NCBI GenBank assembly: GCA_040285825.1
Contig: JAUPSS010000004.1
Coordinates: forward strand, 4,471,658 to 4,535,657
Direction of reading: 5' to 3'
Source of the DNA: Eukaryota sp. TZLM1-RC
Taxonomy: Eukaryota > Metamonada: BaSk clade
DNA: 64,000 nt
Of the stretch, positions 1 through 11,515 are shown one piece after another. The translations under genes were made by a program, and so were the position numbers. Within the stretch, counting starts at the first letter, position 1. Each line of letters starts with the position of its first letter. The notes under the pieces are model-generated. The model had not been told where the DNA came from and ran no database searches. It saw only the letters and a list, made by a program, of their open reading frames with translations.

Positions 1-881
1 ACTTTTTCCCAATTTGCGATTGAAACTACATCATGATTTAGGACAAATTTAATGTAGACTTTTAGACACCGAAATTGTACAATCAACAATTTTTGAACTA
101 TTCTTAGGAACTATCAATTGTGAACTAGACTCATGACTCAGAAAGAGCTTCAGTTAAACTGAAAAGACTTTGTAACAACTGTTAATCATATTGAAAACTT
201 CTAAAGACATCAACAGTAGCTGTAATGTGATCAATAAAAAGACCAAACTGAACCTTGAGATTTGTACTTTTGTTTTCGACATACACATGGACATAGATTA
301 TCACCATCAGTGTTAATTCTCAATACACTTCAACAGTATGTGAACCCATTGATCGAAATCATAAGGTCAAATAATTCTAATACCAACAAAGTACCAAATA
401 ACACACGGTAAGGCGTACATTTTTTCAGTTTTCAGAATGTGTGTACCATTGTGATGATAGCTAATTGATCTGCTGTTGATATGAAATGTACCTTTATTAT
501 TTACTGCGTTTCTTGATTGTGTATCGTCATCGTGTTCTTGACAACAGACAGCGTTTGGCAGTAGTTTTGTAATTCAATGGTCACGAAATCAATAAAAATT
601 TTATTGTGCTCAAATCGAACAACAAATTATCAGTGGCATGTATTCAAATTGGCAAACAGTCTTGTTTGTCTTCTAGAATACTCTTTCGTGCTGCTGTAAT
701 TCTTGCTTCGTATTTCAAAATCATGTTTTATGTTAATGGGTGAAAAAGTGTTCTGGGGTACACTTCTCCAAAATATAATAACAAAGTTCAAGTGCCGTCA
801 ATCAATGTACTGAATCTGTTTTAGTTTATAATTTGGTTTCTACAAGCTTGCTATCGTTAAAACTAACAATTGTGTATTAAA
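1..881. other. AT-rich intergenic DNA, no gene seen
   Basis: No reading frame with a recognisable domain, no tRNA-like fold and no clear repeat was found. The stretch lies downstream of the minus-strand SERBP1-like gene and may hold its 3' UTR. Confidence 0.5.
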
Positions 882-1573
882 CTATTCCCTTGGAGGAGAA
901 CGACGTCCACCTCTTCCAAAACCTCTTCCGCGTCCACCTCTGCCACCACGGACACGTGGAGCTCTAAACCAATTGGTGAACTCCTCGGTCACATCAACGC
1001 CTTTGGCTTTTCCTTTTTTTGGAGAAACTTCCTCAACAGTATATTCATATTCTTCCTTGGGTTTGTGGATTACCTGGCCCATGTTGTAATCAGCATCAGC
1101 TTGTTGACGTCCTGTGACTTCGGTGGTAGATGTTTGCAATTCTGCAAAGTATTCTTCAAGAGTACGTTTTTGGACAGGTTGTTCGAGTTCCTGCTCCTCT
1201 TCAGGGTTAGGAGAAGCAACTGGTTCGGGAACAGCTTCAGGCGCAACATTTTCCTCGATCAGATCGGCATCAGTACCCACATTGTACTTGCCACCACCCT
1301 GTCTTTTGAGTTCATAAGATCTACCAGTACCTGAGTGGCGATCGAATGGTCTTTTTGGATCACGTTTTCCGGAACCCTTGGTGGGGGGAGCATTGGAGTG
1401 TTTTTTTGGACCCTTTGAGACAGCTCTGTCGTCTTTTGAGATATCGGTGGGATCAGCAGCTGAGATAAGGTCAGGGAGTGAGACAACAAACCAGGATCTG
1501 CGAAGACTTTTGGGCCGACCTTAGTTGGCCCCGACTCTTCCACGCTCAGAAGATCAAAAGGATTTGTAGACAT
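882..1573 (-). CDS. SERBP1/Stm1-family RNA- and ribosome-binding protein (one intron)
   Basis: Spliced gene: exon 1 is 1573-1492, exon 2 is 1459-882, giving about 219 aa. The N-terminus MSTNPFDLL resembles the start of Stm1/SERBP1 proteins, and the centre carries the family signature FDRHSGTGR (near residue 80) followed by GGGKYNVGTDADL. The C-terminus is an RG-rich tail (RGGRGGRGRGFGRGGRR). Known members bind mRNA and the 80S ribosome, occupying the mRNA channel of dormant ribosomes. The start at 1573 was chosen over upstream ATGs because the homology begins there. Without the intron the two halves are in different frames; the splice restores one frame across the signature. Family assignment is firm; the exact role here is inferred. 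Confidence 0.88.
1460..1491 (-). other. 32-nt spliceosomal intron of the SERBP1-like gene
   Basis: On the minus strand the segment starts GTTTGTTG and ends TATCTCAG, with a possible branch-point motif CTGAC about 13 nt before the 3' end. Removing it joins phase-1 exons and gives continuous SERBP1-like protein. Its 5' splice site matches the second intron of the PP-loop gene (GTTTGTTT). Confidence 0.8.
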
Positions 1574-3071
1574 TGATATTAAGTTTGAGAGAAAGAAAAA
1601 CTTTTCAGATATGGTGTATCGGTTTTCTCCAAAAACATGTTGCGAACTATTGTATGGGATACTTGACATTTTCAACAGCTCTAAACCTAGCAATGATTGT
1701 TGATATACTCAACAGTTAGACACCAGCAGCTGACAGAATGATTCAACACATTTTTATAAGAAAACTAGATCTATTATCATTAATGACTCGGAATGTGTGT
1801 TTGCTTGGTCATGTAATGATCGTGATTACTAACTCAACTTTACTTACCGAAGTATTATATCACCATTTCTGTAATACAAATTTCTACATCCATTCCTCTC
1901 GTTGCTCGATGGTGCTTTACATTCTTTGTTATTTTGCATTTGTAACCATACATTTGGATAGTGAATTTTTGCTTCCATTGCTTCTCAGCCTTTCCTTTCA
2001 ACAGCTTCCTTGTTTCTGATTTTAGACATAACCTTGTAATTTTGGAATCCGCTATAATATTAAACAGTAGTATTCAAGTGTAACTGTCATGTCTGATACC
2101 TTGGAAGCAACATATCAGTGGAAATGATAATAAATAGATTAAATAAATGTTTAGAAATTGAAGATTTCAATAGTTCTTTTGGTACTGAAGCCTCTGTTTA
2201 TTCCATTTTGAAGGACAGTCTTTTTTGTTATCAATCTTTTGACCAATTTAATTTTGTTGCTTTCGGCCACTTACGCTTAATAAATGGATACAACTTCAGT
2301 AGTTTTATTGTTGAACTTTCGAATTCAATTGTACAATTAATATTGTTGTTGAAATATCACTCACCCACTTTCCCTAAGACTTCCTATGTGTAATCATCTC
2401 AATGAAGAAAACATTACCTGAATATGTGCTAAAATTGGATGAATGGTGATACAGGACAAAGGACGTTTTAGATGGTTTACTTGGACACCACTCACAAATT
2501 TCATACAGAATCTAGTTACAGCAAATTCAATTAAATTACTGAAATTAAACAACCTCAATTTGTTTGTTCAACAAATGGTTGAATCTAATGTGAAGTTTTA
2601 ATCTGAGCACATTAAAGAAAACAAAATGTTGAGGGAAGATAATTTATAAAATCAGTCTTTAATAAACTTGCATAGATATTATAGAATTCAACTATTCTAT
2701 AAGTGATAATACAAACCTACACTATATATAATCATGATGTGTAGTCCCATCATGCCTTATCAGCTTTTTTATAGTGAAACTGTATTTTCTGTATAATGGA
2801 AATAATCTAGCATGTCTGAATATGTGTGCAATTTTTCAAACCGGATAATGATAGGCCTCAATATTTGAATAGCAGATAGTTTTTGTAATTATTCAGTATT
2901 AGTTAGATAGTATTTACTTTGTGAGCGCAGAGCCAACACATCAGCATGGGAGCATGAGGTAAAATCAGTTTTATTGCTGGTTTATCAATTTTCTTTTGAG
3001 AAGTAGTATTAAAGATATCTGTCCAATTAACCTCGCATTTACCACTTTTGCTCCCTTCAACCTTCAACATA
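1574..3071. other. Intergenic region, no supported gene
   Basis: Only short frames (1738-2019, 2118-2393, plus strand) with no recognisable motif occur. The region contains the divergent upstream sequences of the SERBP1-like and IFRD-like genes, so promoters of both probably lie here. I saw no conserved box I could defend. Confidence 0.5.
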
Positions 3072-4238
3072 ATGCCTCGCAAGAAAAACAAAAGGAAAGC
3101 CGTTGAAGAACTTGAATCTCCAGATCAAGAGGGTGCCGGTTTGGACTCTATGGAATCACCAGACACTATAGTTACCGACTTTGCTGCCTTAGAGATCGAA
3201 AATCTTCAATCTGAATTAGACTTTATTCTTACAGCTAGACGTTCAGCTCAACGTACAAACAGACTTTCTGGAATTGTTTCTAAGCTATCAACTTCTAACT
3301 GCTCTGAGGCTCTATTAGGTCGCACATTTTCTCTCAGTCAATTAGCCAGACGTGAGTTTAAGAAATGTTCATCCGACACCACACCTCTTCTTAGGCTTTT
3401 CCAATTGACTTGTGCTACCCTACTAACTGATGCGGAAGAATTTGCGACCAATTGTTATTCCGAGGTTCAAGATCTCGCACTGAAGAAGGAAGAATCGTAT
3501 AATAATTTGGCTTTTCAGGCACTCGCAGCTGCTGTCACGTTCTCTATTGTTAATGAGAATGTAATTGAGGACATTTTTCAATGGGCTTCTAGAAATTGTG
3601 TTTCAGATTCCTATTCTCATGATGGGCCTCAGGTGTTATTGAGTGCTCTAGCAGTCACTGTTCCTGAGAGAGTGTCACCTTTGTTCCCTTCGTTTTGTAG
3701 TTTGGTTTTTTCTTCTACTGTTGAGAAGCAGACGTCTACTGCAACATTACTTGCTGTATTAGGTGAACATTATATAACAACACATAGAAGGGAAAAAATA
3801 CCCAAACAATGTACTGAAAATCTTAATGAAATTCTACAACAAAGTCACCGTCGAGTTCAGAAGGACGATAGGGTTAGCAGAAAACGCCACTTATCAGCAG
3901 TACTGGCTACCCTTGAACATGGAGAATCTCCTTCAGAAACAGTTATTATAGACAGAGATACTCTTGTGTTATCTTCTTGGAAGCAACTTTTTGTTTACTC
4001 CCTGGTTAAGAGTGTTTTGGAATCAGGAACCTTACACATGATGACTTATAACCATAACCTTCGAGAAGCTTTCGGTCTACCTCCAGTTCTCCATGCTGAG
4101 GAGAAATCTACTCCTTTACCACCAATGCAGAAGTTGGAAAAGGTTGTGCGGTTGAAACAGCACAAGAAGGAGGTATTTCAGAAGAGATCCAGCCAACGGT
4201 CGAAAAAGGAAGCTGCTCTTTCCCTTTGGGAAGATTAG
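3072..4238 (+). CDS. IFRD-family (interferon-related developmental regulator) protein
   Basis: 388 aa. The N-terminus is basic (MPRKKNKRK), suggesting nuclear targeting. Residues about 45-260 look like the alpha-helical IFRD N-terminal domain. The C-terminal third holds the diagnostic pattern: a basic stretch, then LATLEHGESPSE, then LSSWKQLFVYSLVKSVLESG and LREAFGLP, matching the IFRD C-terminal domain. A lysine-rich tail follows. Animal IFRD1/2 act in transcriptional co-regulation, and IFRD2 also binds translationally inactive ribosomes; which role applies here cannot be read from the sequence. ATG 3072 was chosen because the frame extends upstream only through a TTG. No introns. Ends with TAG. 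Confidence 0.82.
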   Translation: MPRKKNKRKAVEELESPDQEGAGLDSMESPDTIVTDFAALEIENLQSELDFILTARRSAQRTNRLSGIVSKLSTSNCSEALLGRTFSLSQLARREFKKCSSDTTPLLRLFQLTCATLLTDAEEFATNCYSEVQDLALKKEESYNNLAFQALAAAVTFSIVNENVIEDIFQWASRNCVSDSYSHDGPQVLLSALAVTVPERVSPLFPSFCSLVFSSTVEKQTSTATLLAVLGEHYITTHRREKIPKQCTENLNEILQQSHRRVQKDDRVSRKRHLSAVLATLEHGESPSETVIIDRDTLVLSSWKQLFVYSLVKSVLESGTLHMMTYNHNLREAFGLPPVLHAEEKSTPLPPMQKLEKVVRLKQHKKEVFQKRSSQRSKKEAALSLWED

Positions 4239-5382
4239 TTTTTTTACTAAGAGATTCTTAGTTGTATTTAAAATTATAGTTTTTATTGTTTCTTCAAGAT
4301 CGATTTGTTCACATGTTCAGAGATCAATCACTCAATGATAAAAAATAGTATTTTAATATTGAAATTGGTGGAAATTGGTAACTCAAAAACTGAATCTTTC
4401 TGTCCATTCAAAAAACCAAGTAATGACCATATCTATTTGCTTCTCCAATTCTCTCCTCAAAGCTTTCGTTACCACCCACTTTCATGATCTCACTCTCTTG
4501 CTCTGAATGAAAGTCTGTAGGTATAGTAGCGGATGAAGAGGAAAAGGCGTTTGAAACTGAAATTGTCCAGAAAGTTTAAAATTGGATAATGAAACTGACC
4601 AAGCTCATCCACTTGCTTGTATTTTATTGTAGTTTATACAAATTATTAACGTAATTCAATTCAATTTGGTGCTTTTGTGTAGTCACCAACGAAAACAAAC
4701 ACTTTCTCTGTGAGTTTTAGACTATGATTTCAAAAATGCCGTTTGATGTTGCTGAGACATCTATTTCGTTCAAAGATCATGTAGGGCTCCACTACTGTGA
4801 CCCAAGGAAAAGTTTTTTTAATAACAAAATTAAATTTATTCAATTTTCACGTCATCATACGTGATTTGGTGTTATCCAACATCTAACACTACCCCTTCTT
4901 TACTGCTTTTTTCAGTGACGGGGAATTTCCTGTGAAAGAATTGAGTACAATTTCATATGGGTTTTCTGAAGAATCGATATCGTATACCTTTAGCACATTT
5001 CCAAGGCATTAGACAGAACAATTATCAGCATCAGCTTCATTGACAGCACAAATAACAATGTTGAACTGCTTTCTTTCTCCAATACTATGGACGTTGGCGG
5101 ATCTCCTGACATGGTTTACCGGACTTTACCATTGCGAAAAGGACAATTGAAAGCAATAGAGCTGGGTTTATGGCAACAACAACGGGTCTTGTTGCAATAT
5201 CTGTGTCCCTGGCGGCTAAGCGGGTACTGATAGTACACAAAGATCAACACCAGATTTTAACTTAATATGACCAACAAGTTCATGAGTAGCAACTTGAACA
5301 AGTGTTTTGAAATCAGGGATCAACCGATCATTGATGCGGGACACAAAAATATCAGCGAAGCCTTTCTCGCAATACCAGCAAC
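4239..5382. other. Intergenic DNA with a diverged piece of the downstream tandem repeat
   Basis: Around 4775-4895 the sequence (GTAGGGCTCCACTAC ... TTATCCAACATCTAACA) is a degenerate match to a segment in each 5.4-7.7 kb repeat (GTAGGGTTTCACTGC ... TTATCCAACATCTAACA), so the array once extended further left or this is its seed. A minus-strand frame (5500-5216, 94 aa) spans the left edge of the array but matches nothing I know. Confidence 0.55.
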
Positions 5383-7678
5383 AATTAGTTTCAAAAATCA
5401 GCTTTAAGCATGGCCAAACAGTCAGTCTTTCGTTTACTTTCAGGAAGCTTTTAAAGTAATCATTCATTTTTTTCTGTGACACTAGAGATTGTACGTTCAT
5501 GTTCAGCTGAGAAAACTTTTCGTTGAATATTTTTCAAGAAAAAAGTTGTTCAGATGATTGAATTAGGTAAGCAGCACACTATCACAAGTTTTCACCTTCG
5601 GTTCATACAATTACATGGACTTTGAAATCAATGAATCTACGGCGAGCTTCAAGGAAGCCACTGTAGTGCTATCAGTGCCAAACGGATACACTTTAAACTC
5701 ACTCAAAAACATACATACATTTTCTTCGGACAGCGAGGTCAAATAGGGACGGTCGACAGGACACATAACACAACTTTACCAAAAGCAGAAACAACAACGC
5801 CAATAGAACAGCGACTGGAACAATAACGTTATTGTAGGGTTTCACTGCAGCGACCAAAGGAAAAGATTTATTAAATAAAATAAATTATATTTGTTGTTAT
5901 CCAACATCTAACAAACAACTATTGATGTTTAGTTCTATTGATGTCTCAATAAATATTCCAGTTAAAAAAAAACTATTGATGTTTAGTTTTGCATTATATT
6001 CTTAAAGATACACTGTCATTACTTAAACAAATTTTTATCAGAAATAACACTGATGAAAATGATGAGCATCACCCAAAGAAACAACTTGGGCGAAAACAAC
6101 GTAGACTGATATTCAATTCACCAAAGTACCCTTCACATTTGAAATTGAAGCCTCGACACACCCCAATTAGTTTCAAAAATCAGCTTTAAGCATGGCCAAA
6201 CAGTCAGTCTTTCGTTTACTTTCAGGAAGCTTTTAAAGTAATCATTCATTTTTTTCTGTGACACTAGAGATTTGCACGTTCATGTTCAGCTGAGAAAACT
6301 TTTCGTTGAATATTTTTCAAGAAAAAAGTTGTTCAGATGATTGAATTAGGTAAGCAGCACACTATCACAAGTTTTCACCTTCGGTTCATACAATTACATG
6401 GACTTTGAAATCAATGAATCTACGGCGAGCTTCAAGGAAGCCACTGTAGTGCTATCAGTGCCAAACGGATACACTTTAAACTCACTCAAAAACATACATA
6501 CATTTTCTTCGGACAGCGAGGTCAAATAGGGACGGTCGACAGGACACATAACACAACTTTACCAAAAGCAGAAACAACAACGCCAATAGAACAGCGACTG
6601 GAACAATAACGTTATTGTAGGGTTTCACTGCAGCGACCAAAGGAAAAGATTTATTAAATAAAATAAATTATATTTGTTGTTATCCAACATCTAACAAACA
6701 ACTATTGATGTTTAGTTTTGCATTATATTCTTAAAGATACACTGTCATTACTTAAACAAATTTTTATCAGAAATAACACTGATGAAAATGATGAGCATCA
6801 CCCAAAGAAACAACTTGGGCGAAAACAACGTAGACTGATATTCAATTCACCAAAGTACCCTTCACATTTGAAATTGAAGCCTCGACACACCCCAATTAGT
6901 TTCAAAAATCAGCTTTAAGCATGGCCAAACAGTCAGTCTTTCGTTTACTTTCAGGAAGCTTTTAAAGTAATCATTCATTTTTTTCTGTGACACTAGAGAT
7001 TTGCACGTTCATGTTCAGCTGAGAAAACTTTTCGTTGAATATTTTTCAAGAAAAAAAGTTGTTCAGATGATTGAATTAGGTAAGCAGCACACTATCACAA
7101 GTTTTCACCTTCGGTTCATACAATTACATGGACTTTGAAATCAATGAATCTATGGCGAGCTTCAAGGAAGCCACTGTAGTGCTATCAGTGCCAAACGGAT
7201 ACACTTTAAACTCACCCATAAAAACATACATACATTTTCTTCGGACAGCGAGGTCAAATAGGGACGGTCGACAGGACACATAACACAACTTTACCAAAAG
7301 CAGAAACAACAACGCCAATAGAACAGCGACTGGAACAATAACGTTATTGTAGGGTTTCACTGCAGCGACCAAAGGAAAAGATTTATTAAATAAAATAAAT
7401 TATATTTGTTGTTATCCAACATCTAACAAACAACTATTGATGTTTAGTTCTATTGATGTTTCAATAAATATTCCAGTTAAAAAAAACTATTGATGTTTAG
7501 TTTTGCATTAATTCTTAAAGATACACTGTCATTACTTAAACAAATTTTTATCAGAAATAACACTGATGAAAATGATGAGCATCACCCAAAGAAACAACTT
7601 GGGCGAAAACAACGTAGACTGATATTCAATTTACCAAAGTACCCTTCACATTTGAAATTGAAGCCTCGACACACCCCA
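5383..7678. repeat. Tandem array, three copies of a 729-785 bp unit
   Basis: Copies are about 5383-6164 (782 bp), 6165-6893 (729 bp) and 6894-7678 (785 bp). They are nearly identical; the middle copy lacks about 53 bp (a CAATAAATATTCCAG segment flanked by CTATTGATGTTTAG direct repeats) present in copies 1 and 3. The array stops 40 bp before the ATG of the surface-protein gene. On the minus strand each unit encodes a hydrophobic stretch with a short tail (best seen at 7372-7124, a membrane-segment-like run of about 20 residues), preceded by a Cys-containing stretch, reminiscent of the 3' end of a membrane-protein gene. I infer the unit may derive from such a gene end. The function of the array is unknown; it forms the immediate upstream region of the 7718 gene. 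Confidence 0.85.
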
Positions 7679-7717
7679 AGTCAGGATTCCTGACTGTTAT
7701 CCCATCTTCGCCCCATT

Positions 7718-10700
7718 ATGAACAAACTCCTTATTTACCTTCTGCTTTTGGTGTCGTTTTCTGTTCAAGAAAATCTTCCTGAGACTATTGATTCATGTTT
7801 CACATTCGAAGATTATCCGCAATACAACGTCCCTACAGATCAACACACCACGATCATTTTCGATTCACAGTGTCCATCACTGGTTCTACCTGAAGGTGTC
7901 ACTTTATTAACGTCTGGCACTTTGCTCATCCAAAACCTTCAATTCAATGTTGAAGGTACCCTTTTCAATTCTGGTACTGTTGAACTTTCTTCATCTAATC
8001 TGACAACGTCTTCAGCTAGTGGCAATGTGTTCTCAACCAATCATTTTCATGTTGATTTCAATTCTATTATCGATGTGAGTTTGGGTAAGGTGACCCTCAG
8101 CAATGATGATATCGAGGGACATATCTTAGTCTCTGGAGGTGAACTTTATCTAGAAAGTGAAATGGTGCTAAATCACACAATAACCATGACATCAGGTACT
8201 ATTAATCTAAATGGAGGTCATATTACTAGTGAGGAACAACCTACATTTGACCTTTTTTGTGAGGAGGGGTGCTTACTGGATATATCTGGTCAAGCCAGGG
8301 TTCCATCAGTGAGTTCTTCAGGAGCACACATCAAGACCTCAAGTTATCCTGTCATTTCCAAATTTTTTTTGGCTGATTCCTCCACATTGATGTTGGAAAG
8401 TGGTAGGCTAACCATTGAAGATCAACTTGAGGTCAATGATGCCTTTGTCACTTCCTTGTTCAGTGATGGAGAAATCGTTGTTGTCGAGGGGTCCTTCCAA
8501 GCTCAAGCAAGAATAAGTGATGTAGCTATTGCTGTTTATGGGACACTTGCTATTTCAAACGTGGTTACAATTTTCAATTCTACCATCTATGTAAGTCAAT
8601 CTAGTGGTTTGTTTGTTTATGTTGAGGATTGTATAACTGAATTACTCCATGAAACAGTATTTATCAATAACGAGGGTTCGTTCACCATTGTCAGTGATTG
8701 TGAAGTTTTTGGTGGAAGTTTTGACTTGGTATCAGTTGGAGATTTCAGTATTATTAATTATGAAATAGATTCTTTTATTGGCACTTTCCTTCTTTCTACG
8801 AATTACCTAGTCGTGACGCAAGAAGCAGTTTCAGAGCACAATATTGTACTGTCTTCTGGAATTGTATACTTCGACGACTTGTATTTTGATCTCGCAGAAT
8901 CAAGTTTAATTATTGATGGCTCTGCTTTGTTTTTACAAGGTGACTCTTTTATTGAGTATGTTGAATTGCTTTCTGGTAACATTACTGTCGAAGGTAACCG
9001 TGTCTCACTATTTGTATTAGAATTAGTCGGAAATGGAACTCTTTTTTTTAATGATTGCGAAGGATTTAACATTTTTGAAGATTCAGTTTTCCAATCTGGC
9101 GAGCTTATTTCAAACACTTTGACTGAGATTACTGTGTTTTCAGGTTTTGTTTTTAATCCATTAGATGCTACTTCTCTTTCTTTTACCAATATTTCACTTG
9201 ACCTTCAAAATGTAGAATTGGTGATCCCTTTGTGCATGTCCATGGATAATTTGGTTTTTTCCATAGCAAGCAACTCAATCGTCAATATTACTGCTACTGA
9301 TCTTTGTGGAGATCCTTTACTGGAACAAGGAGGAACCATTCTTAATAGAGGAGTGGTTAACGTGTTGACAAGTTTAATCATTGAAGGTTCCTTTCTTAAC
9401 CATGGAGATTTGATCATTCCAGCTAACGTAGAATTTATTATTAAATCTGAATTTGTTTCAGTGAATTTTCAAGATTTTGATTTTATGGGGGTTTATTCCC
9501 GAGGTTCAATAATTGTAAATGATGATACCAGTAGAGTCTTTTTGGGAGGGGAACTAGAGCTTCTTGGTGAATTGATTAATAATGGTGAGGTTGTCTTTAA
9601 AGACGCAACTTTTATCACCAATTTTACTGTTCCTGAAGGGGTCTACGTCTTTGAAAATTCTATTGATATTGAAGCTTGGTTGAGAATTTCCAACTTTGGA
9701 CACTATTCTTTTTCCAAGGCAACAGTTCATTCTGAATATGATCATTATTTGGAAGTCGACTGTTCTGATTGCTTGGTTAAAGTTACAAAGTCTACAATTA
9801 ATGATTTAGCATTGAAAAATGGTCAAGTTGAGATTGATTCTACAGACAATACTATTTCTTCCTTCACCTTAGATGATGGCCAGGTCACCCTAACTGAAGA
9901 TTCTGTTTTAACAGTTGAAACATTAACCTGGACTGCTGGTACTGTTCAAGGTGTTTCTAGTGCCAAACTGATTCTTTCTGATAATGGTTCAATTGCTGGT
10001 GATGCTGTTATGAATGACTTGACTATTGAAATGTCTTCCAAGATTAATTTATCTCCTTGTCTCACTGCCCATACCTCCATTTTAAATGTTCAAGAAACAG
10101 GTGAATTGGAAGTTGCGTCAACTGAATCCTGTTCTCATTTGCTTGATTTAACAATCAATAATAATGGTAAAGTCATATTTTCCACCAATGTTGATTCAAG
10201 TTCACAAAAAAGCTCCATCCAACTCCATCACCTCATCAATAAAGGTTCATTTACCATTACTGATAACAGTGTAGTCACTATAACGGATTACGTTTACAGC
10301 AATCAGGGAATTTTCAACCAAGGTCTTTTGGTTTTGGGTGGCCACGGCTTGGTTGAACATAGTTGCTTGGGCAATTTTGTTAATTATGGCGAGTACTTGT
10401 TCAATGATGTCCTTTGTTTAAACAGCTCAGTACAGAATGATGGTGAGCTCACTGTAACCAATTCATCCACTTTGCTCTCAAACTGGGTCAATAAGGGTAC
10501 TTTCACTATTGGTGAAGATACTATTTTGGTCATCTCTGGACCTTTTGAATCTACAGCGTCTTCTGTTATCCAAAATTATGGTGATTTTTCTATTGAGTCT
10601 GGCGATGTTTTTCTGTCGGGTCAATTGTATTCAAATTTCCCGATTACAACTATTAATTCTAATGTTGTTTTTAATGATTTAAATGCTCCTGTCACTGAAG

Positions 10701-11515
10701 TGTTTAACTCTCTCCCTTTTCCATCATTTTTGGAGAATGGAGCTTCTTCTTTAAGAATTTCAAACTCTGAACTCAAAGAGCTTCATTTGTTCTCTGGTAA
10801 TTTGGTACTAGGTGATGAGGATTCTATTATTGATTTACTTTTATTTTATTCAACTCATATTATTCAACTAGATTCTGTTGTTACTTCCCTCAACTATACC
10901 GCCACGACAGATACTATTCTGAAAGGGGATGGTTTCATTTCAACCCCCCATGGCAATTTTTTCAAAGGCAAAACCGAATGCAAATGGGGCTTCTTTGGTT
11001 TTGATTGCCTTGGTACTTGTTCAGACTTCATTAATTGTGATGAATGTACCACCAATGAGGCTTGTGGGTGGATTCTCGAGGATAAGAGTTCTATCGATGA
11101 TGGCGAATGTGTGGTGGTAATAGATGATCAACCAAAGGTTGATTTCAATTATCTTTTAATTGAAACTTGTTCTTTTGATCCTCTTGATAATGAAGGTGGT
11201 TCAATGTTGCTGCTTATTATCATTGGAATTCTTTTATTAGGATCTGTTGTAGTTTTCGTTGTTTTAAAGAAATTAAGAACAAAACCTTTGGATCTTGATT
11301 TCACCATCGAGTTAGACCGTATTATCCACAAACCAACTCTAAGTTCCTATACAGAACCAACTGTGTCAGAAGTGGATGAATGGGTCATTGAATCAGAATT
11401 GATGAAGGATTTCGACTTTGATGTTTATCAGATGGAACTTGACCATCAGGATGAAGATGATTCTGATGAAGCAGTTCATTATTCTGATGATGATTTTGTT
11501 GTTTCCCTCAATTGA
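7718..11515 (+). CDS. Large type I membrane/surface protein, beta-helix-like, paralogue of the 16.5-24.9 kb gene
   Basis: 1265 aa. Residues 1-17 form a signal peptide (MNKLLIYLLLLVSFSVQ). The long ectodomain consists of short alternating hydrophobic/polar strands (G-x-L-x-I-like) rich in S, T, N and V, resembling right-handed beta-helix surface proteins. Residues about 680-818 are one copy of the module repeated nine times in the paralogue (KVTKSTINDLALKNGQ, LSPCLTAHTSILNV, LLDLTINNNGKV). Before the membrane comes a Cys-rich, EGF/PSI-like domain (about 1085-1150) with CKWGFFGFDCLGTC and CGWILED. One transmembrane helix lies at about 1161-1183, followed by an acidic 82-residue cytoplasmic tail. 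No enzyme motif is visible; adhesion or cell-surface display is an inference. The start ATG is fixed by the signal peptide. Ends with TGA. Confidence 0.8.
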   Translation: MNKLLIYLLLLVSFSVQENLPETIDSCFTFEDYPQYNVPTDQHTTIIFDSQCPSLVLPEGVTLLTSGTLLIQNLQFNVEGTLFNSGTVELSSSNLTTSSASGNVFSTNHFHVDFNSIIDVSLGKVTLSNDDIEGHILVSGGELYLESEMVLNHTITMTSGTINLNGGHITSEEQPTFDLFCEEGCLLDISGQARVPSVSSSGAHIKTSSYPVISKFFLADSSTLMLESGRLTIEDQLEVNDAFVTSLFSDGEIVVVEGSFQAQARISDVAIAVYGTLAISNVVTIFNSTIYVSQSSGLFVYVEDCITELLHETVFINNEGSFTIVSDCEVFGGSFDLVSVGDFSIINYEIDSFIGTFLLSTNYLVVTQEAVSEHNIVLSSGIVYFDDLYFDLAESSLIIDGSALFLQGDSFIEYVELLSGNITVEGNRVSLFVLELVGNGTLFFNDCEGFNIFEDSVFQSGELISNTLTEITVFSGFVFNPLDATSLSFTNISLDLQNVELVIPLCMSMDNLVFSIASNSIVNITATDLCGDPLLEQGGTILNRGVVNVLTSLIIEGSFLNHGDLIIPANVEFIIKSEFVSVNFQDFDFMGVYSRGSIIVNDDTSRVFLGGELELLGELINNGEVVFKDATFITNFTVPEGVYVFENSIDIEAWLRISNFGHYSFSKATVHSEYDHYLEVDCSDCLVKVTKSTINDLALKNGQVEIDSTDNTISSFTLDDGQVTLTEDSVLTVETLTWTAGTVQGVSSAKLILSDNGSIAGDAVMNDLTIEMSSKINLSPCLTAHTSILNVQETGELEVASTESCSHLLDLTINNNGKVIFSTNVDSSSQKSSIQLHHLINKGSFTITDNSVVTITDYVYSNQGIFNQGLLVLGGHGLVEHSCLGNFVNYGEYLFNDVLCLNSSVQNDGELTVTNSSTLLSNWVNKGTFTIGEDTILVISGPFESTASSVIQNYGDFSIESGDVFLSGQLYSNFPITTINSNVVFNDLNAPVTEVFNSLPFPSFLENGASSLRISNSELKELHLFSGNLVLGDEDSIIDLLLFYSTHIIQLDSVVTSLNYTATTDTILKGDGFISTPHGNFFKGKTECKWGFFGFDCLGTCSDFINCDECTTNEACGWILEDKSSIDDGECVVVIDDQPKVDFNYLLIETCSFDPLDNEGGSMLLLIIIGILLLGSVVVFVVLKKLRTKPLDLDFTIELDRIIHKPTLSSYTEPTVSEVDEWVIESELMKDFDFDVYQMELDHQDEDDSDEAVHYSDDDFVVSLN

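Noticed and set aside
870-1334. 154-aa plus-strand frame
   Set aside because: It lies antisense to the SERBP1-like exon 2 and has no domain.
5989-7693. Repeated 66-aa plus-strand frames in the tandem array as genes
   Set aside because: They repeat only because the DNA is duplicated; they lack a recognisable domain and the third copy is altered at both ends.
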